Shown here: positions 12,487 to 24,175 of the stretch, piece by piece
Layout: the number at the start of each line of letters is the position of its first letter
How positions within the stretch are numbered: the stretch's first letter is position 1
NCBI RefSeq assembly: GCF_040939455.1
Contig: NC_134124.1
Location: 34,608,638 to 34,672,637, forward strand
DNA: 64,000 nt
Reading direction: 5' to 3'
Origin: Microcebus murinus
Lineage: Eukaryota; Chordata; Mammalia; Primates; Cheirogaleidae
Position numbers and translations under genes: made by a program
The notes under the pieces: generated by a model
Databases searched by the model: none
What the model saw: the letters and a program-made list of their open reading frames with translations, nothing else
What the model was told of the DNA's origin: nothing

Positions 12487-12793
12487 TTTTGAGACAGAGT
12501 CTCTCTCCATTGCTGGGCTAGAGTGCCATAGAGTCAGCCTAGCTCACAGCAACCTCAAACTCCTGGGCTCAAGTGATCCTCCTGCCTCAACCTCCTGAGT
12601 AGCTGGGACTACAGGCATGTGCCACAAGCTAATTGTTTCCATTTTTATTTCTCTGGCTAATTTCTTTCTGTTTTTAGTAGAGACAGAGTCTCACTCTTGC
12701 TGAGGCTGGTTTTGAACTCCTGACCTCAAGCAATCCTCCCGCCTTGGCCTCCCATAGTGCTAGGATCACAGGCGTCAGCCACCGCGCCCTGCC
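12487..12793 (-). mobile_element. Alu SINE, lemur type
   Basis: A reverse-oriented Alu: ttttgagacagagtctctct ... gccaccgcgccctgcc. It is diverged, and its linker is the strepsirrhine type read in reverse ('ggctaatttctttctgttttt'). Confidence 0.92.
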
Positions 12794-13250
12794 TTGAAGA
12801 TTTTGAATATAAAGTAAGCAACATGGAGAAGGAGGCCCTGCTCAAAATCTTCCCTGCAGGTCAAGGGACCACCAAAGCATCTGGTTGCAAAGGTGGTGGT
12901 GGCAGCTAAAGAGCCCCAGTTCCCAGACCTGACGGTGGCCTTGGGGTGCAGTTCTGGTCAGTATGACATAGGGGAAATCGCTTGATGGGGCTCCCGGGAA
13001 AGCTTTTTAAAAGAGATAGGCTCAGCTGATATAAGTCAGACAATTAACATCTGTCTTCAAAAAATATTAAAAACATTACATACAAAGGTGAAGTCTCCCC
13101 GACCACCCTTCAACTCTAGCCTTTATCCTCCCCTCATCTCGTGTTGTCAGTTTCATATGCACCTTCCAGACAGTTCCCCAGGCCATAGAGAGGGAGGGAG
13201 AGGGGGGGAGAATATGTAACATTGTTGAGGGTTACAGAACCTCAGTTACA

Positions 13251-13271
13251 GACCCTCAGTTGCTGAGGGTC
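13251..13271. repeat. short perfect hairpin
   Basis: gaccctcag and ctgagggtc form a 9-bp perfect stem around a 3-nt loop (ttg). Confidence 0.7.
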
Positions 13272-13312
13272 AAATTCTGCAACTTGATTTTTTCATTCAA
13301 CAGTGTTTTGGA

Positions 13313-13412
13313 TAGCCGGGCATGGTGGCGCATGCCTGTAGTCCCAGCTGCCTGGGAGGCTGAGGCAGGAGGATCGCTTGAACCCGGGAGTTTGAGGTTG
13401 CTGTGAGCTACC
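13313..13412 (+). mobile_element. Alu right-arm fragment
   Basis: It begins tagccgggcatggtggcg and ends ttgctgtgagcta, matching only the second Alu arm. It lacks the A tail and clear target-site duplications, so it is truncated at both ends. Confidence 0.8.
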
Positions 13413-13724
13413 ACGTCATTCTTTTTACCCTTCAATGTAAGGATAAAAAGTGGCCAAGTCTGGGACAATTTGATCATCCAATAAATGGTGATAGTAACTA
13501 ATTCTAGCCAACAGGCTAGGAATAAAAATGGCATGTGTCATTTCTGGGGAAAGCATTTTAAAGCTGGTGTGTCATTTTCCATCTCCTTTCCTTCCTCTAC
13601 CGTGGTGAACCAGGAAGGCTCATGCTGAGATGGAGATGCCCATGACCGAGGTCTGGAATGGTGAGCCACCCCATGCCACACATGTCCCAGAGAGCCACCT
13701 GGACCTGCAATGGATTTCTTTAGC

Positions 13725-14130
13725 CATTTCTTAATTGACAGACCTGTAGACCGTTTCCAATTCACTGCTTACTGCTCACTCTTAGAAACGACACTGCCAC
13801 GAAAACTCCTGTACGCCGCTCACCGTGCACACGTGCAAGCGTTTCTCTAAAGTAGATACTCAGAAGTGTAATTTCTGGGTCATAGGCTATGCACATTTTT
13901 TATTTTTATGCCCTTTTAAATTTTTAATAGATCCTGCCAAATTTCCCTCCAAGGTGGCAGTACAAATGTACAGTCTCTCAGCAGTGCGTGAGAATTCTCC
14001 ACACTCTCACCAACTTAATTTTTTTTTCCAATCTGATGATGGGTAAGAAATGACTTCTGGTTGTGTTCATTTGCAATTTTCTGGTGAGCAGTGAGTTTCC
14101 CTTTATTTTTCAGACTCCTCTATCAATGGA
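13725..14130 (-). mobile_element. L1M 3' fragment
   Basis: Landmarks of an antisense L1M 3' end: 'gtgtaatttctgggtcatag', 'cctgccaaatttccctccaa', 'tttgcaattttctggtgagc'. Confidence 0.7.
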
Positions 14131-14393
14131 GGCTTTTTGGTTTTTGGCGTCAGCACCTCAGTGGGTTCACATCGAGGGTCTGTATCGAGTAGAGGGAAGG
14201 TCTCTGGAGTAGGAACGACCAGAGCCGGGTCCCTTTGTCACAGTCATTCAGGGAGGTTCATGAGCCGACACATGGCGGGGATGTAACCAGTGCCTGGCAC
14301 ATGAGGGGCAGCCGACAAATGCCGGCTTTGTCCCTGCCGGTGTGACCACATCTCCACTTCTCTGACGTGTGGCAGTAGCTGCTGACGCAGTTT

Positions 14394-14848
14394 CCAGCGA
14401 TCTCTGCCCCTGGTATCCATGCCCTGGTGTCATCCCTCCCACCAGGGCTGGACTTGGTGTCTTGTTTCTAACCAAGGGAGTCCAGCCAATGTGATGGACT
14501 GTCACCTCCATGGTTAGGGTTCAGAAGACCGAGGCTCCCATCTTGCTGACACACTGCTGTCACCTTCTCCCTTTGCACATGCGCTGAAGAAAGCAGTCAC
14601 GCTGGAGTGGCCCACAGGGCAAGGGACTGAGGGTGCCTTCCAGCCATCAGATCCTTCCCCAAGCCAGCCTTTTCATGTTGACAGCCCTGGAGTACACTTT
14701 GAGCACAGCCTGTGAAAGACACTGAAGCAGAGGACACGGCTAAGCCATGCCCAGGCTCCACGCCTACTGAAATTGTGAGATACTCAGTCTCATCCCAAGA
14801 CACTAAGTTCTGGATGATTTGTTATACAGCCGTCTCTAACTAATACAT
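14394..14848 (+). mobile_element. MaLR (MLT1-type) LTR
   Basis: The 3' end is characteristic: 'ctactgaaattgtgagatac', 'agacactaagttctggatga', 'tctctaactaatacatga'. The 5' boundary is less clear. Confidence 0.65.
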
Positions 14849-15084
14849 GATGTAAATTTCTTAAAGAAATAAGCTCCATGGACCACCTTTCTTGATCAGT
14901 AACTCGAAACTCAGAATCTACCCCCACAAAATATAGCAGTGGTGTATATTTTTCCGAAATAAGCTTACTGAATATTTTCCAAAGACAGGAAGGAGTTGTG
15001 AGTTATTTGGAAGGCAAGGCCTTCGGGGTGTTTCATTGCTGTTAGCTTGATCTGCCACCTCACATTTACAGGGGGAGGCAAGGC

Positions 15085-15215
15085 GGTGTAACGGTGGAAT
15101 CAGGCCTTGATGGCCAGATGGACTTGGCTTTCAGGTTCAGCTCTGCAACTTTCTAGAGGTGCCACCGTGGGCGTGTGACTTCTCCTAAGCCTCCATTGCC
15201 CCAACCATCCAAAGA
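15085..15215 (+). mobile_element. MIR SINE fragment
   Basis: Contains 'ggttcagctctgcaactttc', 'gggcgtgtgacttctcctaa' and 'gcctccattgcccc', a diverged MIR core. Confidence 0.55.
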
Positions 15216-15549
15216 GGTTTACAAAAGAAAACAAACTCACATGGCTTTATCGTGGGGATGCAGAGACATGTGACATTATCCAAGCAGCTAAGCCACAGCA
15301 GGCGCAGAAATACTACTTGCTCCTTCCAAGACTTTTTTGACCTTGAAATGTATGCCCCTTCACAACCAGATAAAATACTGAAAAGCACGCCACTGAAACA
15401 GTACAGGACAAACACCGGCTCTTTCGTACGAAAAGAGGAGGGAGGCCCAGGCTTCGCCCAGGGATTAAGAATAAAAGACGAGAGGGGAGAATCCACTCAG
15501 GACTAAACAGTATTGGAAGGGAATGTTATCAAAGTTGCAGTAAACTGTG

Positions 15550-15995
15550 GCCCTCTCTTCAGCCTTGGAAAGAAGAAAGAGAGATTTGGAGTGTTACCTA
15601 GAAGGGCGAGGGCTGGCTTTTCTTTTAACTTTCAGTTAATCTTCTCAATTGCCTCTAAGTAATTAAGGGCCGAAAAGTAAAGGTCTGTCGGTTTGAAGAA
15701 ACCTTATCTGGGGCACTTTTCCTATTTTTTTCCAAAAGAAATACTCTTTCTAAAACCACAAACTTGCACCTGTTTCCCTTGATCCAAGGGCCCCCAAAAT
15801 GATGTTTTCAATTAGTAGATGCCTTTCGTTCTAAAACTGACACAGTTTTCTAGCTAAAATTTTAATTTTCTCTCACTGCCTTCCCCCAGCCAAAAAGATA
15901 AGAAGAGGAAGGAAACATCCTCTGTTTCTCTCCTCTTTCCTTGAATTTTTCCCTATTTATGTTTGAGCTTTTCCTCTGCTCGAAGCACCAGTCAT
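15550..15995. other. repeat-free AT-rich block, candidate regulatory element
   Basis: An AT-rich island in GC-rich surroundings with no recognised repeat. It carries motif-like words: taattaa (homeodomain), cttatctg (GATA-type), aaccacaaac (RUNX-type) and gcacctgtttcc. No transcript or ORF is supported. Confidence 0.3.
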
Positions 15996-17430
15996 TTGAA
16001 ATAGGAGCGAGAAACAGCCCGGGGTGGTTCTGGCTGGAGCCCAGACAGCCAGGGCTCCTCTGCGGATGGCTCAGGAGGGACTGGCGGTGACGGCTTGAGT
16101 TTCAGCTTCTGTCTGCCCAGAGGAGCGAGCCCTGTCTAGACAGTCAACCCTGTGGATTATTTCCATTTCAGAGCCGCTCCTTCCTTCACCTGCTCTTGAG
16201 TGGCGAGAGCTCATTGGTAAGATCTTCAAATTCCCCACATCCAAGATGACCGGCAGGGGGAGGAGGGGAGGGGGCGAGGACCTATCTTTTGCGCTATGAA
16301 AAGTGGGTGCAGACAAGGAATGACCTATGTGGTCATCTTTCCATGAAGGCAACTTCGAAAACCAATCAGGCCGGTGACTTTTTTAAAATAGGGGGAGGGC
16401 TCTGAGGAATTACAGTTGGTACTAGCTTTTTGGCTATTCTGCAAGCAGTGTGATCGATCCAATCCCCCAAGATGGACATTCTCAGCAAGAAGTGGAGGGG
16501 GCAGAGGTTCCTTCGCACCCACCACCCGGCCAGAGCCCGGCCCTCCGAGTGCGTGACCAGAGACAGCAAATAAAAACACAAGACGCCCAGTTCAATTTGA
16601 ATTTCAGAAAAACAATCATTTTTCTACTAATTTTTTTTTGATTATTTGAAATTCAACTTTAACCGGGCATCGTGTATTTCATCCGGCAACGCTGCCCGTG
16701 GGGAATCCGACTGCAAGGAGTGACGCAAGGCACGGAGCGACAGGTGGCTCGCGGAGACTCACGGGGTCTGCAGTGCAGGGCGGCACAGCTGGCAGTGCGG
16801 GTGGCGGGGCGTGTGTCCCATGGCTGTGGTGCCAGTAGCAGCGTGTGAAAGGAACCGTCGCTGGGCAGGGGCTTTGTCCTGCCTCAGTTTCCTCCTTCCT
16901 GCCTAAGGCTCCTCTCTGGCCTTCCTTTCGGTTCTGAGACTACCTAATAATCTTCCAGGACGTGTCTTTCCCGATAGCGCATTCTCCACCGTAGCTTTTC
17001 CAAATATATCTGCTTTTCCAGCTCCCAGGGCAGCCCCAGCGCAGCAGCGAGGTCCAGAGCGCCCACCCCGGCCCAGTCCCTCAAGAACAGCCGGGCAACC
17101 TCGGAAATACCTCTGCTTGGCCCCGCCGCCTTCTCCTCTGCTGTCGTTGGGTGGATGTTAGTGCCACTCGGGCGCTGCCACGCCGGCGCTCGCTGCTTTC
17201 TGTTCGCCCCCAAAGGCCGGTGCGGCCAGGCACAGGGGCAGCTTCCGCGCTCCGTCCTTTGCCAGCAGAGAGTCCTCGGTCCTCTTGCAGCTCGGCCGAG
17301 AGCGGATCGACAGAGCCACTTGCTGAAGAACTCTGCGGGGCACGACACGGTGGGACACAGCGCCTGCCAAATATGGGGGCCGGGCCCTGGCAGCTCCGTC
17401 CTGGAGCCCCAGCAGAGCCGGTCCAGGAGC
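15996..17430. other. intergenic, no gene recognised
   Basis: No interspersed repeat was recognised. It is moderately CpG-rich after 16680. Minus-strand frames at 16071-16581 and both-strand frames at 16944-17557 have no domain signature and partly run into the minisatellite. Confidence 0.5.
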
Positions 17431-17439
17431 CACCCGCCA

Positions 17440-17840
17440 CCCTCCACCCTCCCCCCTCTACTGCCCCCCTCCACCTGCCACCCTCCCCCTTCCACCCTCT
17501 ACCTGCCACCCTCCACTGCCCCCCTCCCCCCTCTACCCTCCACCATCCCCCCTCCACCCTCTACCCTCCACCCTCTACCCTCCACCCCCGACCCTCCACT
17601 GCCCCCTCCCCCCTCTACCCTCCATCATCCCCCCTCCCCCCTCTACCCGCCACCCTCCACCTTCCACCCTCCCCCCTCCACTGCCCCCCTCCACCCGCCA
17701 CCCTCCACCATCCCCCCTCCACCCTTTACCCGCCACCCTCTACCCTCCACCCTCCACTGCCCCCTCCCCCCTCTACCCTCCACCATCCCCCCTCCCCCCT
17801 CTACCCGCCACCCTCCACCATCCCCCCTCCACCTGGCAAC
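17440..17840 (+). repeat. pyrimidine-rich minisatellite (ccctccacc / ccctctacc units)
   Basis: About 400 bp of degenerate tandem units of 7-9 nt built from ccctcca, ccctcta, ccacc and cccccc. The top strand is almost pure C/T with scattered A. Larger blocks recur (for example ctccaccatcccccctcc). The proline-rich frames through it, up to 258 codons, and the glycine/tryptophan-rich frames on the other strand are products of the repeat. Confidence 0.93.
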
Positions 17841-17904
17841 TGTGACCCTCCCTCCGCCTCTCCTTCCACCGTTTCCTTCCTACATGGCCTTTAAAACCGA
17901 GGGG

Positions 17905-18085
17905 TGTGGCATGGCACACATTCAGGCTTGAACCCTGGCTGCACCTCCCTGGCACTGTGATCTCAGTTGCTCTCCCTCTCTGAGCCTCAGCTTCCTTGCC
18001 TGTAAAATGGGGGTAACAAATGAATCTAGTTTATGGGGTGCGGATAAGGATGCAGAGATGAGGCAGGTGAGGCGTTTCAACAGTG
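17905..18085 (+). mobile_element. MIR SINE
   Basis: 'ttcaggcttgaaccctggct', 'tctgagcctcagcttccttg' and 'ctgtaaaatgggggtaacaa' are a clear sense MIR. Confidence 0.8.
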
Positions 18086-18364
18086 CAGACGACGTGCCCA
18101 GCCGTCCCCTGGGCCGCTCCTGCGCGGTAGGGACTGCATCCCATCCCGGGAGGTGGAGCTTGCTAGGTGGCCTTGCCTTCCCCACCCGGACCAGGCGCCC
18201 ACACCAGCCCTGCAGGACGCCACACAGAACAGCCTCACCCAGGGCCAGATAACAGCGAATCATAATAACAGTAACAATTTCTCCCACTCACTTGGTGTCT
18301 TTACGTCCCAAGAACTACAGAGGGAATAAAAATAAAATAAAATGACCCAAAAAGCCCTGCCCTC

Positions 18365-18545
18365 GTGAAGTTTACCTGCTTTATCTCAGTCACCCTTCAC
18401 ACTCGCCCTGTGAATAAGTGCTATTGGTAGGTTCATTTTACAGATTAGGAAACTGAGGCTTAGAGAGGGTAAGCGACTTACCCGAGTCTACGCAGCTTAG
18501 TAAGTAACCAACTGGGATTCAAGCGCAGAGACTCCGAGGCCTGTC
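18365..18545 (-). mobile_element. MIR SINE (antisense)
   Basis: 'cattttacagattaggaaac' followed by 'tgaggcttagagagggtaag' and 'caactgggattcaagc' is the reverse complement of the MIR core. Confidence 0.8.
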
Positions 18546-18599
18546 CCGTTATGACCGCTTGGGTCCACGTAAGCTTCGTGAGAAGGCTGTGAGGTTCGT

Positions 18600-18760
18600 G
18601 TCACTTTGCCGATGGTGGAAAAAATAAGAGGCTCAGCCACTTGCCGCATGTCACCAGGCTGGCTGGCGCAGAGCTGCACGGGAACGCCGGCGTGTCCGAG
18701 CCCACAGCCTCAGTGCCCTCGTCCTGTGCCAGAAGTGCCACCTCTGAGCACCCCGGGAGA
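18600..18760 (-). mobile_element. MIR SINE (antisense), donor of a copied block
   Basis: A diverged antisense MIR ('gaggctcagccacttgccgc', 'tggcgcagagctgc'). Its distal part, 18684-18746, reappears at 20809-20871 with 4 differences in 63 bp. Confidence 0.6.
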
Positions 18761-19703
18761 GGCCAACAGAGCGCTGAGTGAGGGCCCCTCAAAACCTTCC
18801 TTTGCTCACAGAGACCCCAGCCCCGCTCAGCTGAGCCGAGACTGCAGCCGCACACCCACAGCGGGCTCCTCTTTGGGGCGTGACCAACTTCGGGGAACGC
18901 CGGAGAGGTGGCCCAGGAGGGCAAGGCTGGGCTCTCTCCTAGCGCATTTCTCATCCTTCTCCCTGCTCTTGGGTGGCTGATGGCACTGTGTCAGCCACGG
19001 CCCTCCCTGCTCTGCCCAGGGATGAGTTGCCAGCAGCCCCTGCCCGAGACCACTGTGCCGCCACGCCCCTCCGAGCGTCCCCGGGCAGCGCCTGCCAGCC
19101 GGCGCAGCGACAGCCCGAGCTCATTTTCCACAGCCCCCAGTCAAGGTTTTTCAAAATGCTTCTTTCCCTTCTAGAAAGCCTTTTGAAGCCCAAACTCGTT
19201 TTGAATTTTTACCTGCCAGCACCCAGCCGACTGCACACGGTAGGGGCATTGGCAGGAAACTGAGCGTTCTCCGGCTCTGTCCGGCATGGCTTCGGAGCTA
19301 AGGTGGCAGTTCTCGCTTAAGTGGGAGAGGCTAGTGCCCACACGGCTCATTTCTTCCCTGTATTTGCTACCTCTAGCTATCAGAATTGCACAAACCTGGG
19401 TGCAAAGACAAGCACTATCCTTGCAGGTGGTAATTTAATTAGGGGTGCACTATCTTAATAGTTTTCTGACTAGTTCATTTGTGTATTACTCAAGAATTTT
19501 AACTGTGACAGAAATCCAACCCAGCTAGCTTAAGAAAAAATAAAGAATAGGGTAGACTTATGTATTTATTGGTTAATAAAACTCAGAGTCCAGGATTGTA
19601 CTGGGGTCAGCTTCAGGCAGGGCTGGATCCAGGGAGCCCAAACAAAGTCAAGACTCAGTCTCTCACCTATCTCTGTTTCATTTTTTTCTGTGTTGGCTTC
19701 TGT

Positions 19704-20078
19704 TATGGACTGAATTGTGCCCTCCTCACCACACCAAATTCACATGTTGAAATCCTAGTCCCCACTACTTCAGATGTGACTGCATTTTGTGATATGGTCT
19801 TTCAAGAGGTAATAAGGTTAAATGATGTCATTAGGTGGTGTCCTTACAAGAACAGGAAATTAGGACACAGAGACACAAAGAGGGAAGTCCGTGCAAAGAC
19901 ACAGGAAGAAGTCAGCCATCTATCTACAAGCCAAAGAAGAGGCCTCAGAAGAAACCAGCCCTGCCAACACCTTGATCGTGGATCTGTGGCCTCCAGAACT
20001 GTGAGGAAACAAATTTCTGTTGTTTAAGCCACCCAGTCTGTGGGACTTTGTTATGGCAGCCTGAGGAAATGGATACAG
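19704..20078 (+). mobile_element. MaLR (MLT1-type) solo LTR
   Basis: It begins tgttatggactgaattgtgc and ends with 'tctgttgtttaagccaccca', 'gtctgtgggactttgttatg' and 'ggatacag'. These are the hallmark ends of an MLT1-like LTR. No internal region is present. Confidence 0.75.
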
Positions 20079-20749
20079 CCTCATTCCCAGCCAGGCTTTT
20101 CCCACACAGAGAGAGCCGGGGCCCCCGCCATTCCAGGCAGACATCCCCAGCCCAGCATCCTCAGTAGAGACAGTCTCTTTTCCCCAACACGACTAACAAA
20201 ACTCTCAGAACTGAGTCTCATTTGCCAGGCCTGGGTCACGTGTACGTCCCTGAGCCAATCCCTGCAGACAGGGGAATAGAAGAAGCTGATTGGCCAGACC
20301 TGAGTCATGTGCCTAGGGTGGAGTCAGCCCCCCTCAAGACACAGGGCCTGAGAGCAAGGGAGGGGTGCTTCCCGGGGAAGAGCAGGTGCCACAGGCTGGA
20401 GCAGCAGGCGTCCACTCTCTCCTGTCTCCAAGCTGCCCCTGCCTCACAGTCCAGCCTCCCCTGAGCTGGCAGAGAGCTCTTCCTTCATTCAAAGTCAGAC
20501 CGCCCTACCCCCTCTTTCAGCAAAGTTTCACCATCTGGCCCTGCCTGCCCCTCCTCTACTTCCCCTCTGGACACCCCTACCCCTTGCAGCTCTTGGCGTG
20601 CGACAAGGACCCTCAGCTGCTGGGGGCTCCTGTTGCTACTTTCTCTACCTGAAAAACTCCTCTCCTCCCTCCCCAAGGCCACATCAACACCCTCTCTCTG
20701 GAGCCCTTCCCTCCGGGCAGACCCACCTCGTTCCAAAGCGGAGTCGGGT

Positions 20750-20970
20750 CGCACGACATACCGCCTAGGTGCAAATCTGTGTGCTGCGTGACCGTGGGCA
20801 AGTCACTTACGCCGGCGTGTCCGAGCCCACAGCCGCGGTGCCCTCGTCCTGTGCCAGAAGTGCCGTCTCTGTGCCTCCTTCCTTGGTGCCTAGCTCCTGG
20901 GGCTGTTCACAGAAATGAATGGGTTAATACCTGAAAAGCACTCGGAGCAGCGTTGGGCACGTGGAAAATG
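20750..20970 (+). mobile_element. MIR SINE with a 60-bp foreign insert
   Basis: A sense MIR: 'gcgtgaccgtgggcaagtca' should run straight into 'ctctgtgcctc', but is split by a block (within 20809-20871) nearly identical to 18684-18746. The 3' part ('gaatgggttaatacctgaaa', 'gcgttgggcacgtgg') continues normally. Confidence 0.7.
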
Positions 20971-21088
20971 CTAGCAAGTGATCGCTGCTACGGCCTCGCC
21001 TGTGTGAGCACGCCTCTGCTGGAAAGACCTCCTTGCCCATCTCTTTGCTTCCTCCAGTCTGGGCCCTCTGCTGACACACAGGGTGTCT

Positions 21089-21420
21089 CAGCCCTCTCGG
21101 GCAGCTGTAACAAAGTACCGCAGGTGGCTAAAACTAACAGAAATGAGTTTCTCAAGGTGCTGGAGGCTGGAAGTCTGGGATCAGGGTGCCGCGTGGGCAG
21201 GCTCTGGTGAGGGATCTTCCTGCCAAGGCTGGCTTCTCCTTGTGTCCTCGCGTGGCAGGAGAGCCAGGGAGCTCTCTGGGGCCCCCATGTAAGGGCACTA
21301 ATCCCATTCATGGGGGCTCCACCCTCATGACCTCCCTGCTCCCAAAGGCCCCACCTCCGAATACCATCCTTTGGGGAGGAGGGTTCAGCTGAACTTCGGG
21401 GTGGGGCCGCACAGTGAACA
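21089..21420 (-). mobile_element. MaLR (MLT1-type) LTR (antisense)
   Basis: 'agctgtaacaaagtaccgca', 'aggtgctggaggctggaagt' and 'ctcatgacctccctgctccc' are the reverse complement of the same LTR type as 19704-20078. Confidence 0.7.
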
Positions 21421-21889
21421 GCGGAGACGCTGCCAGCACAGAGGCTGTCCCTGCTCGCGAGGTGTGCTGCGGCCCCAGGACACGGATGGCGCTCAAACCT
21501 GTGAGACCGTGACTGCAGGAATACGTGAGCGGCTGAGCGAGTGAGCGAATGGATGAACGAGCATAGAGGAAGAGTCTCGGACCGCAGATGGAACGACCAC
21601 CTCCCTCGAGCTGCGCGAACCTCCACCTACCCCGGAAACGGCCCTCAGGCCCCAGCCCACCCCACCCTTTCTCCTCGAAACCGTCTCCCTCCCACGCCTC
21701 CTCCTACTTCATCCAGCCGAAGTTCAAGTGCAAACCACCGGGACAACCCAAGGACCGTTCATGGGATAAATCACCCAATTACTAATCGGGTCCATCGTCC
21801 CACGCTAACCACCGTTTTCCCTGCAGAAAGGCCTCCTCCCCGGGCCTGACAGCAGGGCCATTAAGCCCAGGAAGGGCGTGGCTCCACAG

Positions 21890-22460
21890 CAGCCCAGAAA
21901 CAACTGGAAACTGGAAAAACACGGCGATCGGGTGATTCAGTGGCCGGCCAGACGGCCAGAACGTTTGGCTTCAGCCCGGACGGAGCGTTCCTCTCCTGTC
22001 CTGTCTCTCTTAAGATCAGAGAGGCAGAGTCCGATAAGTCACCCCGCGCGCCCCGCCGGGACCCTCACGCACCTGAGCTCCTTCCAGGTTTGCCCCTGCA
22101 AACCCGCGGACTGGGCCCGAGGCTCGGGCGCGAGGCGGGCAGTCTGAACAGCGCCCCCCGGAGGACGCTGCGCTGGCGCTTCAGGAACCAGGGAGCACAG
22201 CCGGGCTCTGGGGACGCGTCTGCCTCCTGCTTCTGGCAGCCGAGGCAGAAAGAGAAACACGCCGGGCTGCATAGTTTTCATTTTCCGACAACAGAAAGCA
22301 TGTTCAGAGCTCGGCAGAGACAACATTTTTACTGGAACCAGGCTCCAGAAGGAATGCGTCGGGCACTTTGGGGATAGAGGACGCGAGGTGACAGGGCAGA
22401 TGAGTCCTGCGACTGCAGCGGCCTCCGCCCCCACGTCGGTTTGTCGGCTCAGGTAGCGAA
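21890..22460. promoter_or_regulatory. CpG-rich, repeat-free block
   Basis: Dense CpG, for example cccgcgcgccccgccggg and cgaggctcgggcgcgaggcg, with no repeat recognised. A distal island is possible. No gene start was identified, and the 145- and 178-codon frames here have no recognisable domain. Confidence 0.35.
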
Positions 22461-22829
22461 CACCTGCTGAGCCTGCGTGCTGTGTCCGGCCTCGGCGGGG
22501 CCTGGGGCCACGGAGAAGGCATGGCACTGTCCCTGCTACCCAGGGCTTCCAGTTTTCTCCCTCTTCCTCCAGCACTTAGGGATTCCCGCTCCCCTGCCCA
22601 TCTGCCCGCACTAACGCCACGCAGCAGGGTCACCCTCAGTGCCGGACTGGACCCACTTCTGGAATGTGACCGTCTGGAGAAGAGACGGGGGACAGGAGTT
22701 GCCTAGCGCCCCTCCCGCCCCCAGCAGCCAGCCTCGTCTTGGCAGGCTGTGCCCAGCCCTAGGGGATGCGTGATCGATCTGAGAAAACCAGAACATTCCC
22801 ATTCCCCTCTACTGGATGCTCCCTCTCCA

Positions 22830-23364
<535 letters not shown>

Positions 23365-24039
23365 TAAAGGAAATATGTGGAGGATCTTTGATGTTAACTT
23401 TGAGTCACTGAACTCAACCTAGGACCTACTGCTGGCCTGCAGATATGTAGTATAAGATTCTTGACTGCTTAGGCTACTGTGGTTGGTCGTTCATTACTTG
23501 CAACCAGATGCACCCTAATTAATACAACAGGCACACGTACAACTTAAGAAAATTTACAGGCGATGACAAGGAGGGAAGAAAGCATGCTCTGGAGTGAAAT
23601 GATTCTGGCTTTCATCATATTTATTTGCTGTGATTTTGGAAATACATTTTTACCTGTCCAAGCCCGAGTTTCCTCACTGGATTAGTGTAAAGATGGGGCA
23701 GAGACTGGGTGCGAAATGCCAGCCACGCCCCCGGCCACCTGGCCACTGCCGGGCTCACTTTCCCCACATCTGTAGGCACTGGATAAAGTCTTATTGAACA
23801 AAAGAATAAATTCCTTTCCTTCCCTCCCATAAAATGAGGGCTCCGGGTTATTGCCAGATGTCCCCCGTTGCTTCATTTGGATCCTTCCCCCCGATTGCCT
23901 GCACGTCCACTGGCCACTTGAGCTCCGCTCTTGGAATGCTTAATTGAGATTATCTTGATAAACGTTATCAAAACTTTCATTTGATAAACACCAGAACAGC
24001 CCTTTTTTGCTTTTTCCAGACGCTTTCTGTACCTGTGAT

Positions 24040-24175
24040 CTCACCGCCTCCCAGGCGGGGCTCTCGTTCTGCACGTGAGGAAAGGACAGCTCAGAGAGGC
24101 ACTGGCTCTCCAAGGCCATTCGCTAGTGAGTGGCAGAATCGAAGCGCGACAGGCCAGGGCTGTCTGGCGCCGGGC
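24040..24175 (-). mobile_element. MIR SINE (antisense)
   Basis: 'gtgaggaaaggacagctcag' and 'ctagtgagtggcagaatcga' are antisense MIR core. Confidence 0.6.

Noticed and set aside
17151..17931. Two overlapping plus-strand frames of about 250 codons, proline-rich
   Set aside because: Their second halves translate the pyrimidine minisatellite in different frames. Repeat-driven, with no domain and no splice context.
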